Part shown: positions 7,231-16,852 of the stretch, piece by piece
Layout of the letters: each line of letters starts with the position of its first letter
Numbering within the stretch: the stretch's first letter is position 1
Assembly (NCBI RefSeq): GCF_001748285.1
Contig: NZ_BDGT01000043.1
Coordinates: 1-40,211, forward strand
Reading direction: 5' to 3'
DNA length: 40,211 nt
DNA from: Thermogemmatispora onikobensis
Lineage (GTDB): Bacteria > Chloroflexota > Ktedonobacteria > Ktedonobacterales > Ktedonobacteraceae
Position numbers and translations under genes: made by a program
The notes under the pieces: generated by a model
Told to the model about the DNA's origin: nothing
The model's input: the letters and a program-made list of their open reading frames with translations, nothing else
The model's database searches: none

Positions 7231-7300
7231 GCGGAACAACAGAGTGGACTCTCCTTGCGGCGCGTAGCAGACTGGCGAGCGCCCGAGCGTCCTTCTAAGC

Positions 7301-8443
7301 CTACTGGTGGCTTACCTGAGCCTGCTCGCGCTGCTCGATCGGCACATAGGGGACATCTTTGGGACCGATATACTCGCCGCGCGGGCGGATCAGGCGGTTG
7401 TTGGCGTACTGTTCCATGACGTGGGCTGTCCAGCCCACCACACGGCTGCAGGCGAAGACGGGCGTGTCCAGATCGACAGGAATACCCAGCAAGTAGTAGA
7501 CCGTGGCCGAGTAGAAATCGACGTTGGCATGCAGGCCCTTCTGCTCTTTGACATAGGACTCGATGACGCGCGACATCTCTACCCAGCGTGTATCGCCCTT
7601 GCGCTGGCTCAGCTCCACGGCGAAGGCATCCATATGCTTGCCGCGTGGGTCTTCGGTGCGATAAACGCGGTGACCAAAGCCCATAATCCGCTCTTTGCGC
7701 TCCAGCATGCCGCGGATATACTCCTGGGCCCGGCTCACCTCGCCGATGCGCTGGAACATGCGCATCACCTGCTCGTTGGCGCCACCATGCAGCGGACCAG
7801 AGAGCGTGCCGATGGCCGCTGTGACTGCCGCGTACATATCGGCCAGCGTGCTCGCGGCCACGCGGGCGGAGAAGGTCGAGGCGTTCAGCTCATGATCGGC
7901 ATGCAGGATTAAGGCCACGTCGAGCACGTGGGCATCATATGGATCGGGTCGCTCCCCCTTGAGCATGTAGAGAAAGTTCTCTGCCAGGCTCCCATCCTCC
8001 AGCGGCGCTACCGGCTCTCTCCCGTTGCGGATGTGATCCCAGGCGGCCACGATCGAGGGCAGCAGCGCTGTCAGGCGCACTGCTCGCCGTAGATTGGCTT
8101 CTTGGGAGCGATCACTGAGATCGGGGTCGGTGGTGGAGAGAGCGGAAACAACGGTTCGGAGGACATCCATCGGGGGCGTCGAGGAAGGAAGTAAGCGCAT
8201 CAGGTCGATCAGCTGTCCCGGTAAGGCGCGGTTGGCACGCAGCTCCGCGCTGAGTGCCTCTAGCTGGGCGCGGGTCGGCAGTGTCCCATGCCAGAGCAGG
8301 TACGCTGTTTCTTCGAACGAGGAATGAGTGGCCAGGTCGTGAACGTCGACACCGTAATATGTCAGTTTGCCGCGCTGACCATCCAGATCACAGATACGGG
8401 TATGTGCGGCAACGACATCTTCAAGACCTTCGGTGGTAGGCAT
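7301..8443 (-). CDS. gltA: citrate synthase (type II dimer family)
   Basis: The 380-residue protein matches the short bacterial/archaeal citrate synthase family and its usual length. It would condense acetyl-CoA and oxaloacetate to citrate at the entry of the TCA cycle; a 2-methylcitrate synthase is the main alternative. Visible catalytic features are a His in LSGPLHGGANEQV, the His of IMGFGHRVYR and the Asp of LHANVDFYSA, the classic His-His-Asp set. The Arg-rich RTEDPRGKHM and the C-terminal RPRGEYIGP are also typical. AAAAGGAG lies six bases before the ATG. It is a single-gene unit with its own consensus promoter (8577-8606) and terminator (7193-7230), which suggests strong constitutive housekeeping expression. 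Confidence 0.95.
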   Translation of the reverse strand: MPTTEGLEDVVAAHTRICDLDGQRGKLTYYGVDVHDLATHSSFEETAYLLWHGTLPTRAQLEALSAELRANRALPGQLIDLMRLLPSSTPPMDVLRTVVSALSTTDPDLSDRSQEANLRRAVRLTALLPSIVAAWDHIRNGREPVAPLEDGSLAENFLYMLKGERPDPYDAHVLDVALILHADHELNASTFSARVAASTLADMYAAVTAAIGTLSGPLHGGANEQVMRMFQRIGEVSRAQEYIRGMLERKERIMGFGHRVYRTEDPRGKHMDAFAVELSQRKGDTRWVEMSRVIESYVKEQKGLHANVDFYSATVYYLLGIPVDLDTPVFACSRVVGWTAHVMEQYANNRLIRPRGEYIGPKDVPYVPIEQREQAQVSHQ

Positions 8444-8576
8444 AGAAGCTCCTTTTGGGGACGTATGCTTCGCTTGAGCAGTAGGCGGAGCTCAACGTCC
8501 GACGTGTCGGGCAACCGCTGCTTCCACAGCGAAGCAGACTACTTCGCCACAACAAATCATATGGGTTGTGTAAAGT

Positions 8577-8606
8577 ATTATAATCTTGCCTTCCTGTTGG
8601 TGTCAA
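8577..8606 (-). promoter_or_regulatory. consensus sigma-70 promoter of citrate synthase
   Basis: On the minus strand TTGACA (8606-8601) and TATAAT (8582-8577) both match consensus exactly and are 18 bases apart. The predicted leader is about 125 bases. The rest of 8444-8774 holds no gene, only the hairpin at 8620-8667. Confidence 0.75.
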
Positions 8607-8619
8607 CGTAAATCGAGCT

Positions 8620-8667
8620 GGCAGGCGCCTGTCCGTCTGCCATCCGTCAGTCAGGCCAGCGCCTGCC
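8620..8667. terminator. 9-bp inverted repeat downstream of acyltransferase
   Basis: GGCAGGCGC (8620-8628) is complementary to GCGCCTGCC (8659-8667), about 110 bases past the acyltransferase stop and just upstream of the citrate synthase promoter. It lacks a T-run and may end or insulate transcription. Confidence 0.3.
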
Positions 8668-8774
8668 ACCCACTCACCCACCCGCCTGTCCTGGGTCAGG
8701 TTCCGCCAGGGAGCAGGCGCTGACGGGCGGAGCAAGCTTTCGGAAAAGACGGGCAGGCGTTACGGTCCCTGGCT

Positions 8775-10199
8775 CTAAGATCTGCGCGAAGGGACCAGCT
8801 CCCCTCTCAGCTCGCCGGCCAGCACCTGGCCGCTTTGGCCACCACCTCCCTTGAGCCGGCGCTGACCGAGCTTGATAAAGGGGCGCTCGATGAGCAGGTA
8901 CGAGAGGAAGGCCAGCGGTAGCACTGCCACTATCACCCAGAGCCAATAGCACCCGTAGACCAGCCAGTGGCTGAAACCGTTGAGCCACGGCTGGACATGG
9001 ACGCTAAAGTAGGTGATCAGCGGGAGATGCCAGATGTACAGACTATAGGATACCAGGCCGAGCCAGCGCAGGTAGCGCCAGGAGAAGACGGCCCGTAGTA
9101 AGGGCGGCCCGAAGAGCAGGCCGGTCAGGCATGAGCCATAGGCCAGAGCAAAGCCAAACTCGCTCAAGGTATCATAGAGGGGTAAGAGGCCATCCAGCCA
9201 GGGGAAAGCCCCCACATCATGGTTCAGATGCCAGATGGCCATACCCACCAGCAGGATCAGCCCCAAGGCCCAGAGCACCAGACTCCAGCGTCGCAGACCC
9301 CTCATCAAGGTCCCCGTGGGCCTGATCATCCGTCCATAGGTGTAACAGGTGGCAATCAGCATCCCAATGGCAAAGTCCTCCAGAAACTTGCCGTCCATAC
9401 CGTAGACAAAGAAGAGGACCACGTTGAGGACCGTGCGCGGCACGAGCGGCAGGCTCGCCTCGGGATGATCGATGTAGTAGTCCCCCCAGTGACGCACCAG
9501 CAGCGCGTAGATGATGACCAGGGCCAGCGTGAGGCAGATCAAGGGAAAACGCCGGTGCTGTGGCAGGCGTCTGAGCAAGAGCGAGACCCCCAGCGCCAGT
9601 AAAGGCAGCAGCAAATAAAACTGCCACTCGATGGCCAGCGTCCAGTAGGGGCCATTGATCTTGCGAAAGGTCTCCGGCGTCGAGTCCATGAAGAAGGTCA
9701 CAAACAGCGCCAACTCGCGCCAGTGGGCCGGCTGCCAGTATTGTGGCTGCCAGAGCGTAATCAAGATGAAGAGCGAGGCATAGTAAGCCGGCCAGATGCG
9801 CACAACTCGCCGCAGATAGAAGCGGCGCCCCGAGGGCCACGGTCGCTTTTCGCTCAATAACGCCCCGACATAGGGCAGGAAGAGCAGAAAGCCCGATAGG
9901 ATAAAGAAGAGCGTCACCCCTGTGCTGCCAACCAGCAATAAGGAACCTACCAGGGGATAATGCAGCGGCTGCCAGAGATGCTGATGATACGTTGTCCAGT
10001 TGATGTGAAATACGAGCACCGCCAGGCAGGCCAGCGCTCGCACCCCGTCCAGCACCGGAATGGTATTGCCGCGAAGATCACTCTCCAGAAGCATCGGTAG
10101 GCGGTGAAAGAGAGACAGCAACCGGCCAGCAGCAGCCCGCAGCCATCGCCAGGGAGGAGACTGAGCGATCACTTCCAACAACATAGATAGAGCACCCAT
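8775..10199 (-). CDS. acyltransferase-3 family membrane protein (OafA-like)
   Basis: This protein of about 474 residues has around ten transmembrane helices. Family hallmarks are visible: IPVLDGVRALACLAVLVFH near the N-terminus with the conserved His, GVTLFFILSGFLLF in the following helix, and FYLRRVVRIWPAYY with the catalytically important Arg-rich turn. The family moves acyl groups across the membrane onto sugars, lipids or peptidoglycan; the acceptor cannot be told from sequence. I prefer the ATG at 10199; a TTG at 10220 and an ATG at 10184 are possible and none has a clear ribosome site. It is monocistronic, divergent from cbiA, with a 12-bp palindrome about 70 bases upstream. Confidence 0.88.
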   Translation of the reverse strand: MGALSMLLEVIAQSPPWRWLRAAAGRLLSLFHRLPMLLESDLRGNTIPVLDGVRALACLAVLVFHINWTTYHQHLWQPLHYPLVGSLLLVGSTGVTLFFILSGFLLFLPYVGALLSEKRPWPSGRRFYLRRVVRIWPAYYASLFILITLWQPQYWQPAHWRELALFVTFFMDSTPETFRKINGPYWTLAIEWQFYLLLPLLALGVSLLLRRLPQHRRFPLICLTLALVIIYALLVRHWGDYYIDHPEASLPLVPRTVLNVVLFFVYGMDGKFLEDFAIGMLIATCYTYGRMIRPTGTLMRGLRRWSLVLWALGLILLVGMAIWHLNHDVGAFPWLDGLLPLYDTLSEFGFALAYGSCLTGLLFGPPLLRAVFSWRYLRWLGLVSYSLYIWHLPLITYFSVHVQPWLNGFSHWLVYGCYWLWVIVAVLPLAFLSYLLIERPFIKLGQRRLKGGGGQSGQVLAGELRGELVPSRRS

Positions 10200-10265
10200 T
10201 GTTTTCACGTAATAGGACAACGGGGTGGGGGCGAAGATGGTGACAGGTATCGGTACATTTTCCTA

Positions 10266-10277
10266 TATCTTAAGATA
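10266..10277. promoter_or_regulatory. 12-bp perfect palindrome upstream of acyltransferase
   Basis: TATCTTAAGATA is a perfect palindrome in the region between acyltransferase and cbiA. It resembles the core of the palindrome at 2341-2356 (TATCCTTAAGGATA), with one C:G pair fewer on each side. Confidence 0.35.
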
Positions 10278-10484
10278 AGTTGAGCCATTAGGGCGCATTG
10301 CTGAGCAAAGTCAGCCGGATCGTGCTTGACTGGAGGCACAGGTGAGTGATTAGCTTGTCGTGAGCGACACCGCACGGTGGCGCGGAACCTCCCCGCCTGG
10401 CGACCTGACGGGCCGAAGTCTGAAGGCCACTCCACCAGCGACTGCAGTCAATGGGCGCAATGCGGGACAGGAGTGAGTTTGACG

Positions 10485-11897
10485 ATGCCTCTCGATCTAC
10501 CACGCTTACTCATCGCCGGCACAGCCAGTGGTGTCGGCAAGACGCTGCTGAGCTACCTGCTGATCGCCGAGCTGCGGGCGCGTGGCTGGCGCGTGCAGCC
10601 ATTCAAGGTCGGTCCCGATTATCTGGATGCCTCACATCTGGCCCAGGCCGCCGGACGGCCCTGCTACAATCTCGATACCTGGCTGATGCCTCCGGAGCGC
10701 CTGGAGGCCAGCGTTGCCTCGGCCTGTCGCGATGCCGACCTGGCCATTATCGAGGGCATGATGGGCCTTTATGACGGGCGCGAGGCCCAAAGCGATGCTG
10801 GCAGCGCCGCGGAGATTGCCCGTTTGCTGCAGGCGCCGGTTCTTCTGGTGCTGGACGCCTGGGCCCAGGCTCGCAGCGCTGCGGCGGTCGTACTGGGCTT
10901 CCAGCGCTTTGCCCCGCAACTGGCGCTCGTCGGTGTGATGGCCAATCGCGTGGCTGGTCCCGGCCATGCGCGCCTGCTGCGTGAGGCCCTGGCCTCTTCT
11001 ACCGGTCTGCCGCTACTGGCGGCTTTTCCCGCCCTGAGCGAGGCCCCCTGGCCCGAGCGCCATCTTGGCTTGCTGCCCGCCAGCGAGCAGGCACTTGGCG
11101 GCGAACGCCTCAACACCCTGTTGACGCTCTTCCGCCAGTCCTGCAACCTGGAACAGTTGCTGACCCTGGCACGTCAGGCCCCTCCCCTGGCGACGGGCGA
11201 GACTCAGGTCGAGGCGCCCTTGACAGCCCCAGGCGAGGAGCGCGTGCGTTTGGCTCTGGCCTATGATGAAGCTTTCAGTTTCTATTATCATGATACGCTC
11301 GATCTGCTACGTCTGGCAGGGGCCGAGCTGGTGCCCTTCAGTCCGCTACGTGATTCCCAGCTACCGGCGGGTAGCGCCGGTCTCTATCTAGGTGGGGGTT
11401 TTCCCGAAGAGTACGCTGCGCTCCTGGCTGCTAACGAAAGGCTGCGTCGTCAGCTCGCCGAATTGGTGGTGGCAGGGTTCCCCTGCTATGCCGAATGCGG
11501 CGGACTGATGTATCTCTGTCGTCAGATTCGCACGGCCAGCGGCCAAAGCTACCCAATGCTCGGAGTCATTGAGCGCGAGAGTATTCTCGAAGGCAACAGC
11601 GCGGGTCTGCGCATCGGCTATCGTCTGGCTCGGGTCCAGCGCGAGTGCCTGCTGCTGCCGCGTGGGGTGCAGGTACGGGGGCACGAGTTTCACTATTCTC
11701 GTCTAGATGCTGGGCCGAGGCCCGAGGAGGCCGCTTATGTGCTCAGCTCGCCCGACGGTCAGCATCGCCAGCCCGAGGGTTTCGCCCGCGGCAATCTGCT
11801 GGCCAGCTATCTGCACCTCTCCTTTAGCGGCTATCCCGAGGCGGCCCGACGCTTTGTGGCTGCCGCCCGCCACTGGCACTGGTCGCGGTCCTCCTAG
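10485..11897 (+). CDS. cbiA: cobyrinate a,c-diamide synthase
   Basis: The 470-residue enzyme amidates the a and c side chains of cobyrinic acid in cobalamin synthesis, using glutamine and ATP. The N-terminal dethiobiotin-synthetase-like domain has the P-loop AGTASGVGKT (11-20), the FKVGPDYLDASH motif and the CYNLDTWLM segment typical of CbiA/CobB. The C-terminal class-I glutamine amidotransferase domain has YLGGGFPEEY, the nucleophile Cys338 in YAECGGLMYL and the late SYLHLSF His. I start at ATG 10485 (AGGAG 11 bases upstream); an in-frame GTG four codons earlier is possible. No other cobalamin gene is nearby, so it may work on salvaged or separately encoded intermediates. No cobalamin riboswitch was recognised upstream. 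Confidence 0.93.
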   Translation: MPLDLPRLLIAGTASGVGKTLLSYLLIAELRARGWRVQPFKVGPDYLDASHLAQAAGRPCYNLDTWLMPPERLEASVASACRDADLAIIEGMMGLYDGREAQSDAGSAAEIARLLQAPVLLVLDAWAQARSAAAVVLGFQRFAPQLALVGVMANRVAGPGHARLLREALASSTGLPLLAAFPALSEAPWPERHLGLLPASEQALGGERLNTLLTLFRQSCNLEQLLTLARQAPPLATGETQVEAPLTAPGEERVRLALAYDEAFSFYYHDTLDLLRLAGAELVPFSPLRDSQLPAGSAGLYLGGGFPEEYAALLAANERLRRQLAELVVAGFPCYAECGGLMYLCRQIRTASGQSYPMLGVIERESILEGNSAGLRIGYRLARVQRECLLLPRGVQVRGHEFHYSRLDAGPRPEEAAYVLSSPDGQHRQPEGFARGNLLASYLHLSFSGYPEAARRFVAAARHWHWSRSS

Positions 11898-11906
11898 CAG
11901 GGCCAA

Positions 11907-11960
11907 CAAGGGAGGGCCGGCAGCCGCTGCCTGTACGCAGTGGCCTGCCGGCCCTCCTTG
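11907..11960. terminator. bidirectional hairpin between cbiA and the sugar operon
   Basis: The arms at 11907-11923 and 11945-11960 share AGGGCCGGCAG and its complement, with AAGG/CTT extending the pairing, giving a GC stem of at least 13 bp. It sits between two convergent stop codons and has no long T-run. Confidence 0.6.
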
Positions 11961-11975
11961 CGGGCACTCACTCGC

Positions 11976-13040
<1,065 letters not shown>

Positions 13041-13149
13041 TCAAGCCAGTTGGGTTGAGTTGATCGCGCAGCCAGTCACTGCCCTGGCCAGAGCCAGAGG
13101 CGCTGCGCGCTGTGGGCGCTTCCCTCCCTTGCGACCGAGGGGACGCGCA

Positions 13150-13190
13150 GTGAGTGAGTGAGTGCGTGCGTGCGTGAGTGCGTGCGTGCT
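13150..13190. repeat. tetranucleotide microsatellite (GTGA/GTGC)
   Basis: About ten consecutive four-base units of type GTGA and GTGC run here, in the 327-base gap between permease and binding-protein genes. Apart from this repeat and the ribosome site of the downstream gene I see nothing functional in 12951-13277. Confidence 0.8.
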
Positions 13191-13277
13191 TCCTCCTTCC
13201 CAGGGTCTTGTCTTGCCTGTCCTGTCTTGCCCTGTTTTGGCGCAGGCGCAGGCCCTCCCCTGGCCGTCGCCTGGGCA

Positions 13278-14348
13278 TCAGGCCAGGGCGGCACGCTTCT
13301 GCCACCGCTGCTGGAGCTGGTCGATAATGACCGCCAGCACAATGACGGCTCCCTTGATGACCATCTGCCAAAACTCGGAGACGCCGATCAGCACCAGGCC
13401 ATCGCTGAGGACGCCGATCACAAACGCGCCAATGATGCTGCCCAGGATCGTCCCCCGCCCTCCGAAGAGCGAGGTCCCGCCCAACACCACCGCCGCGATG
13501 GCATTCAATTCATAGCTCTCGCCCGTCGCCGGCTGGGCCGCCTGCAGCTGGGAGGCAATCACCAGCCCTGTCATGGCCGCGCAGAAGCCGGAGATCACAT
13601 AGACCAGCAGCTTGACGCGGTTGACTCGAATACCCGACAGCTGCGCCGCTCGCTCGTTGCCGCCGATGGCATAGACCTGGCGCCCGAAGGGGGTGCGGCT
13701 GGCCACAAAGGAGGCAACCAGGCCAAAGAGGATCATCAGCCAGATGGGCATCGGCACCCCCAGGATGTTCCCCGTTCCCAGGAAAGGGAAGCCCGTGTTC
13801 CCCAGAGAGGGATCGCCTCCCAGGTCGGGGAAGGTCGCCCCGTTCGAGGTTAGCAAGGCCAGACCACGGGCGGCATAGAGCATGCCCAGGGTGGCGATGA
13901 AAGGGGCCACGCTCAGGCGTGTGATGACCAGCCCATTGACGAGGCCGAGGGCGATCCCGACCAGCAGGCCAATCAGGATCACCACCCAGACGTTGAAGTA
14001 GACCACCACGCCAAACATGGGCAGTGGCAGCCCCTGGCTGATTAGATAGCCGGCCACCATCGCCGTCAGACCGACAATTGAGCCGACCGAGAGATCGATG
14101 CCCGCCGTCAGAATGACGAACGATTGCCCGATGGCCAGCAGGGCGTTAATTGAGACATGCTCGGCCACGATGGTCAGGTCGTTGAGCGTCAGAAAGTCGG
14201 GCGAGAGGATCGAGAAAATCACCACCAGGATGATGAGCGCCACAAAGGCGCGCAACTGAAAGAGAATGGTCTGGATTTGTCGTCGCTGCAGCGCGAAGCT
14301 GCGACGGGCCGCCGGCTCGCGGCTGGTCACAGATGACGGATTGCGCAT
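13278..14348 (-). CDS. sugar ABC transporter permease, RbsC type
   Basis: The 356-residue membrane protein has eight to ten hydrophobic helices. It shows the RbsC-family core: SINALLAIGQSFVILTAGID followed by LSVGSIVGLTAMVAG, the GLVNGLVITRLSVAPFIATL cytoplasmic coupling region, and the GSIIGAFVIGVLSDGLVLIG helix near the C-terminus. It would form the membrane channel with the RbsA-like ATPase 12 bases upstream. An N-terminal basic, Gln/Arg-rich stretch of about 25 residues faces the cytoplasm. The neighbouring DUF2291 lipoprotein and SorC regulator recall polyol importers such as those for erythritol, but the permease itself gives no substrate clue. Confidence 0.93.
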   Translation of the reverse strand: MRNPSSVTSREPAARRSFALQRRQIQTILFQLRAFVALIILVVIFSILSPDFLTLNDLTIVAEHVSINALLAIGQSFVILTAGIDLSVGSIVGLTAMVAGYLISQGLPLPMFGVVVYFNVWVVILIGLLVGIALGLVNGLVITRLSVAPFIATLGMLYAARGLALLTSNGATFPDLGGDPSLGNTGFPFLGTGNILGVPMPIWLMILFGLVASFVASRTPFGRQVYAIGGNERAAQLSGIRVNRVKLLVYVISGFCAAMTGLVIASQLQAAQPATGESYELNAIAAVVLGGTSLFGGRGTILGSIIGAFVIGVLSDGLVLIGVSEFWQMVIKGAVIVLAVIIDQLQQRWQKRAALA

Positions 14349-14360
14349 GATCTCCCTCTT

Positions 14361-16043
14361 CTAGGCTCGTGGGCGCGGCTGATGGCGCCGCTCCTCCGAG
14401 GCAGATGCTGCAGGCGCCGTGGCCTGGGTCTGCCTGTCCACAGGGTCCGTTGCTCCCGATGGCACCGGGCCGTGAGCGACCTCCTCGTCTCCGGTGGCCG
14501 CCGTGGCCGGTCCCTGGCCAGCTGAGGCGGCAGCTACCAGGGCCTCCTCGCTGGCCTCCTCACGGCGAAATTCGCCAGTCAGCCGTCCGCGCGCCAAGAC
14601 CAGGATGCGGTCGGCGACACTCATGACCTCGCGTAGCTCGGAGGAGACAAACAGGATGCCGAGTCCCTCACTGGCCAGGCGGTTCATGAGACGGAAGAGA
14701 TCGGCCTTGGCCCCGATGTCGATGCCGCGGGTCGGCTCATCCAGCAGCAGGACCCGTGGCTCGGTCAGCAGGCCGCGGGCAACGACCACTTTCTGCTGGT
14801 TGCCACCGCTGAGCGCCTCGATCAGGGTCTGAGGCGAGGGCGCTTTGATCCCCAGGTCGCCCATGAGGCGGCGCACTGCCGTCAGCTCCTTCTTGCGCGA
14901 GAGGGCCGGGCCGTTCAGATAGCGACGCAGGCTTGCCAGGACCATGTTCTGGGCCACCGAGAGCGTGGGCACGAGCCCCTCGCGCTGGCGATCCTCTGGC
15001 ACAAGCACCAGCCCCTCGCCAATGCGCTCGCCGACATGGCGCCCGCGCAGGCGCTGGCCCGCGATCCACAGGGCGCCACTGGCTTCAGGATGCAACCCCA
15101 TCAGGCACTCCAGCAGCTCGGTCCGGCCCGCTCCCAGCAGCCCATAGAGGGCCACAATCTCGCCAGCACGTACCTGGAACGAGACATCGTCGAGCAGCAG
15201 CCCCCCACCAGGCCGCGGCAACCTCAGATGCTCCACCCGCAGCAGCTCCTGACCCGGCGTGCGATCTTGATGCACGTAGGTCTCGCTGACGCTGCGTCCA
15301 ATCATCTGCTCGACGATCCAGTTGACGTCAATCGCGCTCACAGGCGCCTCGGCAATGCGATGGCTGTCGCGCAAGACCGTCACGTAGTCGCCGATGCGCA
15401 GCAGCTCCTCTAGCTTGTGCGAGATGTAGATGATCGAGACCCCCTGCGCCTTCAGTTCGCGAATGACGCGGAAGAGGATCTCCACCTCGGCAGTGGTCAG
15501 GGCCGAGGTCGGCTCATCCATGATGAGAATGCGCACGTCACGGGCCAGCGCCTTGGCGATTTCGACAATCTGCTGCTGCCCAAGGCGCAGATAACCCACC
15601 AACGCCTGGGGATCAATGGGCTGCTCCAGCCGCTGCAGCAGGCGCCGGGCCTCGGCTTGCTGGCGGCGCCGATCGACCAGGATGCCGTGACGACGGAGGG
15701 CTTCATGGTCGAGAAAGATGTTTTCGGCCACACTCAGATTCGGAAAGAGGTTCAGCTCCTGATAGATGATGCCGATGCCAGCCCGCGCCGCCTCACGCGG
15801 CGATTTGAATTGCACTGACTGCCCCTCCAGGAGCAGGCGGCCACGGGTGGCAGTCTCCGCCCCGGCGATGATCTTCATTAAGGTCGATTTGCCCGCCCCG
15901 TTTTCGCCAATCAACACGTTGACTTTGCCACGGTAAACGTTGAAGTCGACGTTGTCGAGGGCAACGGTGCCGCCGTAGATCTTGGTAATGCCTTCGGCCC
16001 GCAGGACGATGTCAGGAGCCTTCTCCTGGTCAGGTGCCTTCAT
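14361..16043 (-). CDS. sugar ABC transporter ATPase, RbsA type (two nucleotide-binding domains)
   Basis: The 560-residue protein has two ABC domains, the usual RbsA plan. The first has Walker A GENGAGKST (46-54), the Gln loop GIGIIYQELNLFPNLSV and Walker B ILIMDEPTSAL. The second has the degenerate Walker A GLLGAGRTELLE seen throughout this family, signature ALSGGNQQKVVVARGL and Walker B VLLLDEPTRGID. It powers uptake through the adjacent permease. After the second domain comes a tail of about 55 residues rich in Ala, Thr, Pro and Glu/Arg that is not part of the RbsA fold. The start overlaps the DUF2291 gene stop by four bases (ATGA), so the two are translationally coupled. Confidence 0.94.
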   Translation of the reverse strand: MKAPDQEKAPDIVLRAEGITKIYGGTVALDNVDFNVYRGKVNVLIGENGAGKSTLMKIIAGAETATRGRLLLEGQSVQFKSPREAARAGIGIIYQELNLFPNLSVAENIFLDHEALRRHGILVDRRRQQAEARRLLQRLEQPIDPQALVGYLRLGQQQIVEIAKALARDVRILIMDEPTSALTTAEVEILFRVIRELKAQGVSIIYISHKLEELLRIGDYVTVLRDSHRIAEAPVSAIDVNWIVEQMIGRSVSETYVHQDRTPGQELLRVEHLRLPRPGGGLLLDDVSFQVRAGEIVALYGLLGAGRTELLECLMGLHPEASGALWIAGQRLRGRHVGERIGEGLVLVPEDRQREGLVPTLSVAQNMVLASLRRYLNGPALSRKKELTAVRRLMGDLGIKAPSPQTLIEALSGGNQQKVVVARGLLTEPRVLLLDEPTRGIDIGAKADLFRLMNRLASEGLGILFVSSELREVMSVADRILVLARGRLTGEFRREEASEEALVAAASAGQGPATAATGDEEVAHGPVPSGATDPVDRQTQATAPAASASEERRHQPRPRA

Positions 16044-16768
16044 GAGCCGGAACCCTCCACCTCGAGTTTGACCGGGGCCACCAGAATGAACTGCGGATCG
16101 GTCAGGGCAAAGACCCCATAGAACTGGATGAGCTTGCCTTTGAGCTGCGTAGGATGGATGCTTTGCGCCACCTGAACCGCCCGCGCGTTGAGGGCGTCAG
16201 CCACCTGGGCATATTGAATCTGGTTGACAAACTGGCTGAAGTGGATGAAGCCCACGCCATCACGGATGGCCGTGCCCAGAATGACCGGCCCGATCTGCAG
16301 GGAGAGGTCGGCCCGGCCATCGTAAGGAGGCAGATCAAGGCCGAGCGTGCCATTGCGCGAGGTGGTATTGACGCTGACAACGCGCCCCAGGCCCTTCACC
16401 ATGAAGGTGTAGGGACCATCCCCCTCCTGGTGGCCATAACGCTGCTGGGCCGCCTGCTGGTTGGCTTTCAGAGCCGCCAGCACCTCGCTGGCGTCGTGGG
16501 CCTGCTGGACCACGGTCGGCACTACGCGGCTGGCCCAGATCTGCTGGACGTAGGTCTCAGGATCAAAGGTCTGGGAGCTGCTGCTCCCCGTCGCGTTGCT
16601 GGCAGGGGCATTCAGCGGGCGCACCGTGTACAGGCTGCAGGCCGACAGAAGCAGACAGACACATAGGGCCAGCCCGCTCCAGACCAACGGCAGCCGTCGC
16701 GTTGAGGCCATCCGTGGCCGCTTGTGCTGCTGCTTCGTGCGGCTCATCCTCTGAGCATGGTCGTACAT
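16040..16768 (-). CDS. DUF2291 lipoprotein of a sugar ABC operon
   Basis: I start at ATG 16768, five bases after GGGAGGA, giving 242 residues; an upstream in-frame ATG would bury that site. A basic N-terminus leads into a signal helix ending in the lipobox LLSAC. The mature part matches DUF2291: FDPETYVQQIWASRVVPTVV, a GLGRVVSVNT segment, LQIGPVILGTAIRDGVGFIH and FSQFVNQIQYAQVADALN. Members of this family recur beside RbsABC-type importers, including erythritol loci of rhizobia, but their role is unproven; an accessory in substrate capture outside the membrane is plausible. It lies between the SorC regulator and the ATPase, overlapping the latter by four bases. Confidence 0.85.
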   Translation of the reverse strand: MYDHAQRMSRTKQQHKRPRMASTRRLPLVWSGLALCVCLLLSACSLYTVRPLNAPASNATGSSSSQTFDPETYVQQIWASRVVPTVVQQAHDASEVLAALKANQQAAQQRYGHQEGDGPYTFMVKGLGRVVSVNTTSRNGTLGLDLPPYDGRADLSLQIGPVILGTAIRDGVGFIHFSQFVNQIQYAQVADALNARAVQVAQSIHPTQLKGKLIQFYGVFALTDPQFILVAPVKLEVEGSGS

Positions 16769-16852
16769 AGAGTCCTCCCAACCAGGCAATGGTCGGTCGT
16801 TGTTGGGTTGGCGCTCCTGCTCACATGGCAGGTCGCTTGCTCTTGTCTGGGC

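Noticed and set aside
10221-10484. Search for a cobalamin riboswitch before cbiA
   Set aside because: No B12-box-like sequence or matching long leader was recognised.
13158-13853. 231-codon frame antisense to the permease
   Set aside because: It begins inside the microsatellite and mirrors the codon pattern of the permease gene.
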